Source: Isoetes taiwanensis (Eukaryota > Streptophyta > Lycopodiopsida > Isoetales > Isoetaceae). From it: DNA of 64,000 bases. The stretch spans positions 2,199,821 through 2,263,820 of the forward strand of contig JAJEKV010000057.1 in assembly GCA_021234155.1 (NCBI GenBank). The letters are read 5' to 3'. This document shows, in pieces, positions 23,481 to 33,428 of this stretch. Within the stretch, counting starts at the first letter, position 1. Every line of letters starts with the position of its first letter. The position numbers and the translations under genes were made by a program. The notes under the pieces are model-generated. The model was not told the DNA's origin. It worked only from the letters and a program-made list of their open reading frames with translations, and did not search any database.

Positions 23481-23884
23481 TATGCGTAAGTTTGTAGACA
23501 CAATCGTGTGTGGTAAAACTACCAATGTGAGTGTCCCACTTCTTTTGTCTTGCAAACAAATGGTTTTAATACTTATTATGTAAGTATTGTTGTCACATTT
23601 GCAGATTACCCGAACCGGTTCTTGCCAAAGTATGCATCTGATCGTCGTGGATGTTCTCACCCGAGCACTACTTCAGGAGTTAGACCACATTCACATCGCA
23701 CCCGAAACTATTAGACCACCTGGTACTAATAAATGTGGCTGAGAAACAACCTATCCCTATTGTGAATGCTAAACACTATTTGATTATAAAATACACATTT
23801 TTTCATTGAATTTTAATGAATAAAATCTCTTTTTATTCAACTCCACCATACTTTATTGATAAATTGCATGTTCTTTCATATCAG

Positions 23885-24575
23885 GTGTACCGAAAAGGTT
23901 GATAGTGTTTGATATCAATAATGTTTTGGCAAAACAAATACATAGGACTTTGGTATCAGATGATCAGCTAGTTGGAAATTATGACATAATAGGCAAGAAA
24001 GTGTTGTTTTTAAGGCCCCACCTAGACGAATTCCTGGAATTTGTATTTGAACACTTTGAAGTAGGAATATGGTCATCAATAGCTCCATGGAACCTATCAA
24101 GAGTAGTGGATAAAATCTTCACAATGACGCAGATAAGGGACTTAAGATTCACCTTTGATGGAAGCCCTTTGTTTGAGTCGCCTTTCCGGGATTGCGGCAA
24201 GTGAAGACAAACCTTTGTATCCGAAGCCAATTGAGTTTATATAATGAGAAGTATCCGAGACGGGAATGACAAAGAACACACTAATAGTAGAGCGACTCCG
24301 AGTACAAGATGCTCTTCAATCCCAACGAAAATTGCATATGCCCACCTTCATGGCGGGGAAAGTGATGTTGAAGACACAGTCTCTTGACATACGAAACCAT
24401 GGCTAGAGGATTTGTTGATAGCACCGGACTGCAACAGTATGTGAAGCAGAATCCTTTACGCAATCCATCCGATGTACTAACAACAGCTGTTTGGAGGCAA
24501 ATGCTTTCAGAGGGCTACAAGGATAGAGATGGCATGTCCAGGCTATGGACAAGCTGCAAGAAAGTAACATATTGA
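23885..24575 (+). pseudogene. FCP1/NIF-like HAD phosphatase domain encoded by the transposon
   Basis: After an acceptor (ATATCAG) the frame reads RLIVFDINNVLAKQ, then LRPHLDEFLEFVFEHFEVGIW and SS. This is the start of plant NLI-interacting-factor (FCP1-homology) proteins. The catalytic DxDx(T/V) motif is altered to DINNV, keeping the nucleophile Asp but not the second Asp, so activity is doubtful. The frame breaks at about 24,200; later blocks are still visible in other frames (YKMLFNPNENC near 24,304, NPSDVLTTAVWRQM near 24,465). It follows the Ulp1-like exons on the same strand and could be part of one fusion gene. I infer a captured host gene now degenerate. Confidence 0.65.
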
Positions 24576-24817
24576 AACAATGAGAATAGTATGTACTGGC
24601 TTCACATCGGCTATGACCAGATTTTGAATGTAAATTAATGTTAATATAAAACATGAACAACAGACTTGTATATATTGGCATCATATCTGATATGACCAGG
24701 TTGTATATCTTGTGATATGTAATACAAGAGTTTTTGTCTCCATACATGTTCCACTTTACGCTTTGTTTCATGAATCAAAAGAAAAGCTATTGATATCCAT
24801 TATAACGAGAACAAGTT

Positions 24818-25199
24818 CACGAGACTAGTTTAACTTCTTCATGCAACAATTGATGAACATTTTGTACTTTCTCGATATACATTGTGCTTGGAAACGAAGA
24901 AGATATTGTGTGATACTGAAATTTAAGTATCAAAATGCACTTGATTAAAAAAATAAATAAATAAGAAAAACTTGCAAAAGAATCGACTAGTTTTCTCAAC
25001 ATAACACGAGACTAGTTTAACTTCTTCATGCAACAATTGATAAACATTTTGTACTTTTCGATATACACATTTTGCTTGGTCACGTAAGATATTCTGCGGA
25101 TAATCTTTGAAATTGAAGTATCAAAATGCACTTCGATTAAAAAATAAGTAAATAACAAAAACTTACAAAGAATCGACTAGTTTTCTCAACATAACGAGA
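24818..25199. repeat. Direct repeat, two units of ~190 bp
   Basis: CACGAGACTAGTTTAACTTC.. starts near 24,818 and again near 25,005. Both units run through GAATCGACTAGTTTTCTCAAC. They lie between the 3' ends of the converging genes of the transposon. Confidence 0.8.
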
Positions 25200-25281
25200 A
25201 GATGATGGCAAATATGAAAGTTCCTTTGTACGTAACTTAGTCATGTGCACTCAACAATCTCGTAGGCTTGATATAAGCATG

Positions 25282-28200
25282 TCATGCACCTCTCGTGTGA
25301 TCATATATCTTTGTCGTGACCCCCTTCAACTTATGCTTGACTCGCCGCATCGTGAACTTTGCTCCAATTCTGATTAAATTTGGTACCAATACTATTTTGT
25401 CATCCAACAACTTGTACTTGTGCTTTGTGCCTTGTAGCAGTTGATAGTAATGACCAGCTATAACCCTGTCACCAGCAAGCATTCTATTTCCATAGTCGTC
25501 AATCACATCTTCCTGAATGAAGAATATGCATCTCCTTCACGCATAGGAGGACGAAGTATGGAACATTTTCATGATTCCCTGGAGCAGCAAAAGATGCAAA
25601 TATGTCTCCAATTTGGAGTACATCGGATAGTTCTTGCTCATCAGCTGCATAAAAACCAACTAGCTCTTCTTGTTCGTCGACCTGGGCCGAACTAGGCTCC
25701 AGTTTGTGCAGCTTCCACGCACCACAATGCTCGAGATTCTCACATTCTCCCCATCTGAAATTCAAGCAACCATTGCAAAAACATGACAGTGATCTATACA
25801 TGACAAGTGTTGGGTCAGCTGGATTAATAGCAGACACACAATGTATAGCTAGAGTACCAGGCAATGTCTCACAATCTGAACGAGGGTCCCTGTTAATGTC
25901 TTCTGCCATCACCTCCCATATGACTCTGTCCATTTTGCACTTCTTTTGTCTCAGCAAAGTGCAAGCAGAGTTGGCACCCAAAATCGGAACACCATTCTCT
26001 TTCCTTTGCTCGTCTGCTAGGAACCTTTTCTCCAAAAAGCAGCCTGCCCATCATGTTCTCCTTTTCCATGGCACGAGCCAAAATAATTCCACTTGCATCC
26101 TAATTTTATACTGTTATAATATTGGGCCACATTCAAATAAAAGGCTCGAGAACACTTAAACTGAGACACCCATCAGACCACATGACATGGTATTTGATGT
26201 GGCCAAAACCTTTTTGCATCATCCAAATATGGTGCTTCTTGAGTGCAGCCTGAACAAAGAAAGCATCATGCTTCATAACATCGGAAACATACAAATGAAC
26301 AGTTTTTTTCAGCTCGCCATTGACTTTCATCATGGTTATATGCACCAGAATAGTTATCGGTCATTGTTCCAATCTTTCTGGTGAACCTCCCCGAATGGTC
26401 GCAAAGTGTAGTTCTCTCGCAAAGTCCATTCTTGACAAAACAGAATCATCCCTCAAATTTTGCCTTCGATTTCTGAATTGTTTGCTCTGCCAACTTGCTG
26501 AAAAGTTGTGAATAGTGAACTTTGTAAGGTTTGAAACATCTTGTCAAGCAATGTACACGAGTCCCGCTTTCAGTAACAAGCTTCAACCTCCTTGAAGTGC
26601 CAGCTTTGGAAGGTTCGTTCACGTACTTGTAAACTTGCCATTCAATGTTCTCATTCTGCGACTCTTTCTCCTTAGGACTGATTTGAATATTTTCGATTAC
26701 CCACGATTACGGCACTCTCCCTTGACACAGTCAAACTATGCCACTCTTTGCCTTCCTTGTCACTGATTAGTAGCTCTCCACATAGCACCAACATTTTGAA
26801 ATGTTTTAGAAGGAGCTTGGCGGGACGCCATTGTTCTCATCTGCTGCACAAACACCACAAGAACATGTACAATTGGCATGAAATTTGCTCCTCAGGACGC
26901 TAAAAGCTTTTCTTGTATAGATCAGCTTGTTCATGCTTCATGCAGCAGCATGTGTTCCTCTCTTTCAACCTTCTCACACAGGTAGGCTTAAGCAGCTCGA
27001 ACTTTCGATGCTCATCTTCACTTCGGGATGTTCATCTTTGAACATCTCATACAATTCACTCTGCAAGGAAAAAAAAGCGGCATGTATAAGTAAGATATAA
27101 ATTAGAACTACGTCGACAATTCAAAGATGTTGCGAGACATTGCATTAGTTCTATGGCTTTTCGGATCATGATTTGATATACATTCAACTACTATACCACA
27201 ACATAGTACATACCATGTACATGATATGTATAAATGTATAAAGAATGCACTCCAAAAGAGTTCGGATGTACATAAAAACTCAATATGTAACCAGTCACGA
27301 GTACAGTGTCATCAGATTATGGATGTATGTATTTCATACTTTTCTTATGGAAGGAAGTACATTTAAATACTTTTATGTATCACCCTATCTTTAAAAACTA
27401 TCTTGAGATCAGGAAAGCTTAAAATGTACTATAATGTACTTGGGAACTACAAAAATCAAGACTATAATAACACAGCCTGACTTTCAACACATTTTCTGCC
27501 TTATGCCACATTGGATGTAATTGGAAGTACATCCAAGTACTTTTCCTGTTAAAAATAGCTCATTCAGTACCTCCAAGTGTAAAAATATAATTATTGTAGT
27601 TGGATGTACTTCAATGTATATCAGATACATCCCTTACATGGAATGTAAATAGGATTACTAAACTTATCCAGGATGCACAGAAGCTAGCTTCTATCAAGCT
27701 TGCAAAAAAGAGGATTAAAAAACTTAAAACTGACCTGGGGCATGTCCAAAAACTGGATTGGAAGTGTCCTTTTCTTCCGACATCCCACGTACTTTGGAGA
27801 AGTTTTTGTGTGGGTTAACCAAAACTCATTTATCAACTGTTTGGTTGATTCCGGAAGCATGTCTGCCCTGGGTTGCCTTCCTGCCAGTGCCCACATATTA
27901 GCACCTGATAATGACATCCGCTTTCTTCTAATTGCAGCTTTTGTGAGGTTTCTTGCTTGCACTTGAAGAATTCTGGAGGCTACTCCTTTTTGCCTGAGTT
28001 TTCCATTCTCACCAACAATCATTGATAACAGGGAATGCTTAGCTGCTAATTTATCATTGCTATTTGCTTGTTTCACTTCCTGCAGACCTTCACGGATATT
28101 TTTTAGCATAGTATCCTTCAGAATTGCTTGCGCTGGATTTCCAATGGCAGGTTCAAAAAGAAGTGCAGCCTTTCATCCCGAACAGTTTTCACTGCTAAAG

Positions 28201-28390
28201 CTCTCCTTTGCACAGGACGTAAATCTTGAACCTGATCATATATAAATTTACAAATTTCATCAATCTTACGCTTCATTTTCTTTGTCACATTCCCGATATT
28301 GCAATCTTCTTGCGCCATTTCTGTTCCTTCGTTGTTCATCATGGTTCTTGCGTGGTTTAGGGTTAGCTGGAGGAATTCTGGCAAGAAGGA
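25282..28390 (-). pseudogene. Degenerate transposase (Sola-like, DDE type)
   Basis: Reading leftward: N-terminal frames (28,384-28,118; 28,109-27,684) with LINEFWLTHTKTSP; then at ~27,060 SELYEMFKDEHPEVKMS and RNTCCCMKHEQADL, a Cys/His block; WQVYKYVNEPSKAGTSRR near 26,640; MDFAREL (likely first catalytic Asp) near 26,430; YHVMWSDGC (second Asp) near 26,190; WNYFGSCHGKGEHDG near 26,085; SLSCFCNGC..GECENLEHC near 25,790; and a C-terminal domain to 25,282. This order matches a transposase family I know from Sola-type elements. Several single-base frame changes and in-frame stops interrupt it. The gene runs from near the right end inward, converging with the cargo genes. Confidence 0.6.
27180..27640. 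repeat. TGTACAT-rich cluster, right
   Basis: Numerous TGTACAT, AAGTACAT and ATGTACTT variants lie 1.0-1.5 kb from the right end, mirroring the left cluster. The cluster falls in what would be an intron or gap of the transposase gene. Confidence 0.6.
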
Positions 28391-28614
28391 GGGAAATCCT
28401 GGAGCTGGGCGAAGTTTTAGCCAGAAAGTGGGAAATTCTCCTAACGTTCAGGCGTTTCTTGGAGTGGTTAGAGCGGCGGGAATTGAAATCTGCTTCATGA
28501 TTGCGTTTTAATTGACGTGGCAAGTAGTTCCGAAAAAAAAGATTCCATAATATAGCTATTATGTACATACTGAAAAAACGGTTATGTATTTGAAATGTGA
28601 TACATCTCTTACTC

Positions 28615-28632
28615 TACATTTGGCCAAATGTA
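28615..28632. repeat. Right subterminal palindrome of the transposon
   Basis: TACATTTGGCCAAATGTA is an 18-bp perfect palindrome directly abutting the inner edge of the right terminal inverted repeat. Confidence 0.95.
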
Positions 28633-28660
28633 AGACACCCTAGCTTTCTTTTACCCCACA

Positions 28661-29160
28661 TGACAATCATCAGGGTAAAAATTAGTGGCTAAACTTAGCC
28701 AAATGGGGAAATTTTGGCCTTGTTTTGAAAAAAAAACGGCTAAACTATGTCCCTTTTTTGGCCAAAAAAAAGAAAATATTAGCCAAGTCTATTTCACGTC
28801 CCACCTCCATTTCGTCTGACTTTAGCTAATTTCAAAAAAGTATAAGTGCCAAAAATTGAAAAGTTTAGCCAAAATTGAGAAGCTTTTACGTCAAAGTTTG
28901 GCGTACTTTAGCCAAAATAGGCTATAAGCTTTGTTTCTACTATGCTTTGTTAGTATTTAGGTCTTGAATTATTGCAAAATAGTCAAACGATAGAAGATTT
29001 TTTTATTTTTTAATAAAAGTTCAGCCAAATGTAAGAAAGTACGGGTCACAAAATTTGAAAAGTTTAGCTTAACTATAGAAGCTTTCACCTCAACATTTGG
29101 CATACTTTAGCCAAGTCTATTTCACCACTTTGGATATAAAAGTTCCTTAATTTTTTCCCT
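28661..29160. repeat. Diffuse TTAGCCAA-type repeats
   Basis: Variants of GAAAAGTTTAGCC, TACTTTAGCCAA and AGCCAAGTCTATTTCAC recur several times, giving two loosely related units. No gene is seen. Confidence 0.45.
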
Positions 29161-31199
29161 GACAATCATTGCTTGAGAAATTTTTGACTAACAGGGGATC
29201 CTTCTCCACTTTTCTAAGAGGAACTTGTATTCCTTAATTTGAAGTTGTTCACCATTTTTATGTAACCGTTTAAGGGCAATAGTGGCCACATATGTGCAAA
29301 TTTGATGCAACATGCTCAATTGTTATCCAAGTTCAACTACGCTAGAACACTTGAGAGCTAAGCTCATTGTTGTCCAAGTTCAGGAGCTAGATCACTCATA
29401 TTTTCTAGAACCAAAATGAAGGCCCCTTACCAACGTGAATACAAACTCCACCCTTATAACTCATGTATAATCTATTGGAGGAAATGACCAGTTGTTGAAG
29501 CCTAGCAAGGCTTCCAAGTCCTTGGAACTTATTTAGTGCTATATGCAAGCCTTTGCAACTTTTAGTTCCATGCAATTCCGTGCCAAGTCCATATATAACT
29601 GCTTGGGTTAATGTGTAAATCTTGCTATGCTGTTTCGGCTCAGGCCTAGACATTCAATGCTAGAAGGGAGTATGTTGACACATTTCAGCAATTAAGAATG
29701 AATTGTTGCACCTTTCTGAGCCTCTTGGTTGTGTCTTACAATTTGACAAACTAATGTAGATAGAACATGCACATGCACTGAGGCATATCTAGAAACAAGA
29801 CCTACATTGATCAAAGATAAGTCAACAAATCAAAATTACCTGGTTATATAAGTTAAACAACGAGGCATTGCTTAACAACTAAGAAAGGAAAGGCATGTAA
29901 CTTACCACCCTGGTCTTTTGTTGATTGATTTGGCAGTGGATAAAATGTTCCATGACCTTTGAAAGGTGGTGAGCCATCTTTAGAGGCTCCAAATGCAGGT
30001 CCAACGGAGATCATATGCCTGAACTTTCCTCTCCTCATGCTCCGCAACTATTCTTTATGCCTTCGAATAGCCATTGGGTATCTCTTCAGCCAGAAATACA
30101 TAAGGTCTCTTGCAGTTTATGACAAAGAGATACATGCCCATAATCCTTCAGAATGCTGTTTGCAATATCTCAAAAAATAGACTTATCTAGTGGGAACAAC
30201 GAGAGAATGCATCTGCAGCTACATCTGGAATAGAATACAACAACACTTAAGATAGACATATACATTACAAAAAACCTCATTTAATGCCAATAATATTAAA
30301 TAGTGTTTTGTTCCAGCTGCAATGGCTTGCAAATCAATGTCTTTTTTTACTAAATATTAGGTCCTTTTTCTCATAAACTGCCAGGACAGAGCTAGGGATC
30401 ATGGCTTCTATTAAATGTTGTCTATTCTAATATTCAGTTGGTGCTCCATGGAGAAATATGGCCTGACTTCTATATGTCTATGTTAGAAGCATTTAACTGC
30501 CAGTTGTTGGACAAAAAAAAAAAAAAAAAAAAAAACCATCCAAACTCAACCTCAAGGATTAAGGCTTTTAAGGTATATATAATCATATATAGATCAGAGC
30601 TAAATCTTTGCATGAAGTAAAGAACTTCCACTTATGTGAAGTGTTTAATTAAATTAGATCTTGAGAAGACCCTCAAGCAAATTTCAGCAAATATTCTAAG
30701 ATAATTGAACAAATGTTGAGAAAAAGCCCGACAAGGATAGATTTACACTTACCTCAAGGAAGCATAAAATCAGTATTATTGCTAGAAACATTTTTTAAGA
30801 ACTCAAGCTATTTTAAATCACATGTTTCAGCATATAGTGCTTTAGCTTCTACCTATAGCAATTCATAGTGCAGGGATCTGGCCCTCTTTAATGTGCCACA
30901 ATGAAGGCAAAGATTCTTCAACTCCCAGAGAATGAAATTAAGTAGTAACCTAGGATGAGGAATGACCTAGTCTTGCATGGTGCCATTTACCACAAATCAG
31001 TGGAAAACTGAATCTTTAACTTGGATCGTGTTCAACTAAAATTCGTCTCTATCTTGTGTACCTAAGCCAATGAAAAAGTTCGCAGACAATTTTGGTCCCA
31101 CTTCGCAGAATTTAATGGTGGATCTTCGTTGGAGTTTTCTGGCATACATTAGGGCATTTTGAGTCTTCTGGCGTAAAAATGGCAAAATCTATCACATTT
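29161..31199. other. No confident gene; A-run at 30,516-30,537
   Basis: A minus-strand frame at 29,405-29,653 includes LGSLARLQQLVISSNRL, which weakly recalls a leucine-rich repeat but has no second repeat. The frame at 29,853-30,047 is unrecognised. A run of ~22 A's at 30,516-30,537 could be a retroposon tail or slippage; no matching element body is apparent. Confidence 0.35.
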
Positions 31200-31201
31200 A
31201 A

Positions 31202-31307
31202 GGGTCTGGACGGGACTCGAACCCACTACCTCTGGAGTGGTAGCCGTGCAGCCTAACCGAAAAGGCCACGATGATTTGGACGAAACCAAATCACACGCTC
31301 CAGACCT
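31202..31307 (-). repeat. tRNA-like structure with an extra hairpin (tRNA-derived repeat)
   Basis: Read on the minus strand, ends AGGTCTGG (31,307-31,300) and CCAGACCC (31,209-31,202) pair as an acceptor-like stem. Inside are a D-arm-like GCC..CGGTTAGGC, an anticodon-arm-like CTACC-ACTCCAGA-GGTAG whose loop resembles tRNA-Trp (CTCCAGA), and a B box GGTTCGAGTCC. An additional perfect 7-bp hairpin GATTTGG/CCAAATC (31,273-31,292) sits between the acceptor and D arms, and no normal variable loop is present. It is not a standard tRNA gene. More likely it is a SINE head or pseudo-tRNA. Confidence 0.55.
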
Positions 31308-31332
31308 GATAGTTAATCGTCACAAAATCCTT

Positions 31333-31490
31333 AGGTATACACTCTTAAGAAAAACACAAAAAAGTTTTTCACTGCCAAAAAAAAAAGCCAGAAACTTATA
31401 GCCGTTAAAACTTGAGGTATACACTCTTTAAAAAAAAAAATACAAAAACGTTTCTCACTATCGAAAAAAAGTAAAAAAATCATAGCCGTG
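31333..31490. repeat. Direct repeat, ~83-bp period
   Basis: GGTATACACTCTT..AAA..TTTTTCAC..AAAAAA..TAGCCGT occurs twice beside the tRNA-like structure and may be the body of the same repeat. Confidence 0.5.
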
Positions 31491-31773
31491 ATATACTCAA
31501 ACTATACCCTGGGATTTTGAAACCCACCCTCTCCCTAACGAATAGCCCATAAACAGGGGACAATCCAAAAATTCATCACTTTATTTTTAGTTCACAATGA
31601 TGTGGAAGCGGTTCTCGACATGCGAGATTTGAACTCATGATTCTACCTTGCCCATATTTGAACTCATGATTCTACCTTGCCCATATGTTAGTTGCTCACA
31701 AATATGTTATTATGCTAGTGTTTTGGTAGGGATAGATATTGTAATCGCAAGTAGATGTCGCCTAAGCTCCTGT

Positions 31774-33428
31774 TATCATTGTTGTGCAACATTAGTGCTC
31801 GAGCTTTAGAATTCTAGTGCCTCATAGTAGTCCGACTGACTGTATGGATCTAGGAGTCCTAGGAGCAGGTATGAGGTCACCCATACCTTTTATCATTGTT
31901 GTGCAACATTAGTGCTCGAGCTTTAGAATTCTAGTGCCTCATAGTAGTCCGACTGACTGTATGGATCTAGGAGTCCTAGGAGCAGGTATGAGGTCACTCA
32001 TACAATAATTATAATATCCACTCTTGATCATGACAGATTATACAACAAAATGGGCCAAAGCTAGTCCACTATCAGATAAACAACAAAGAAAAACACAAGT
32101 TAATGCGATTTATAAGCTCATCATTGGGCTTATTAAAGGTTTTATCTCTTGAAACTCGACCAAATGATCGCAAGACTTATTTCATCTACAAAGTCATCTC
32201 TGAAATTACTAAATGTCTAATGATTGCTCACAAGGAAAGCAGGCCATATTATGCTCGTGGTGATGAAGAAGCTGAAAGCACACCATTGAGAAATATGTGA
32301 CACCAAACAAAGAGATTGGGCTAGGTCATCATCCTTTGAGGATGCATGACTACATACAAGGATATCATGGAGTACACACCTTTCTCGCTTGTCTATATTA
32401 TAGAAGTGGCCATGCCTTTCAAACATGTGGTATTGAACTACGATTTTTTCCTTGCCCAATAGCCAAGCACCCATGCGGCCCCACAGACGAATCGATTTTC
32501 TACATATCCATAGATATCTGAATCATTCTTGGCATTTAATGCTGGATTTTTATTGTTATAGTTTGTATCCCATAGCTTCAGCACATTCTTCGAATTTGTA
32601 TCTAAATTATATATGGCAACACATCCTTCTAGAAGTACAAAAAAGATATCATGTCATTGGCTGGAAGCATGCATTTTGTTTTGCAATGCTGAATAGCATC
32701 ATAGGATGATGATGATTTCTACATTATTTTCAAAAGCGCTATTATGATCAATAGTAGATCCATAACATGACCAATTTGGACTTGTTTAGCACAGGCCTGG
32801 TAACAAAAGGTCAACCAGCCATTACAAATTTTCTAGTGACCATACTCCATCAATGATAAATAAGAATTTAAGTCTCAGCATTAGAGAATATTACCACAGA
32901 GCTAATGCATTACAAAATTTGGACAAAGTGTCCCCCTGGGAATTTCTTTATAAAACTCAAGAAATAGAACATGTCCCAAATTAGCCCACTGTATTGACTG
33001 TCTCATTTACTACAGATGGGAACTCCAAATTTGGCGGCTGCACACAAGACAAATAAGTCCAGCTTAGCTGCAATTTATTTATTAACCTAGTTGCAAATCA
33101 ATTAAATATGTACAGAGATATACATACAGGTGCAAGCTCTACTTCATGCTTTGGGATGAATGCCGTATCAACCTTTCCATCTTTAAAATCCTGCATATTA
33201 TAGGCACATTGTTTGGCATATAAGGAATAGAGTTTTTGAGCACCATAGTTAATTGCCAAAAACAAAATTTACCTGGACATTTAGTATGAGTTTGTGATAA
33301 TCTATCGTTGTTGGTACTCCTATCAAAAACAATACCAACCAAATGAGTAGGATACTTCATAAGGCATGAATATGGAAGGCAGACTAAGTAACAAACAGAT
33401 CATCTGTTCCCACAGAACTTGCAAAATC
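31774..33428. repeat. Duplicated segment, resident copy, with 118-bp tandem units
   Basis: Matches 6,414-7,860 plus 11,164-11,274. At the left, a 118-bp unit ending GAGCAGGTATGAGGTCAC occurs twice (the partner locus has one full unit). It includes the integrase relic at 32,028-32,300 and exons 14-15 of biotin carboxylase. Confidence 0.9.

Larger units (their letters stand above)
19745..28656. mobile_element. 8.9-kb Sola-like DNA transposon carrying protease and phosphatase genes
   Basis: The ends are perfect 24-bp inverted repeats beginning GGGTAAAAGAAAGCTAGG (19,745-19,768 and, inverted, 28,633-28,656). They are flanked by the direct repeat CACA at 19,741-19,744 and 28,657-28,660. A palindrome lies next to the inverted repeat at each end. 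Inside, plus-strand genes (Ulp1-like protease, FCP1/NIF-like phosphatase) occupy the left half and a minus-strand degenerate transposase the right half, converging near 24.8-25.2 kb. A 4-bp target duplication and the transposase pattern (MDFA..SDGC..HGKGEHDG) fit the Sola superfamily best. The superfamily name is inference; that it is a DNA transposon is directly shown by its ends. Frameshifts suggest it can no longer move on its own. Confidence 0.85.

Noticed and set aside
29405-29653. LRR gene fragment
   Set aside because: Only one weak LRR-like stretch; no second repeat, cap or splice signals.
31202-31307. Functional tRNA-Trp gene
   Set aside because: The anticodon loop fits, but the variable loop is missing, an extra hairpin is present and the T-stem is weak.
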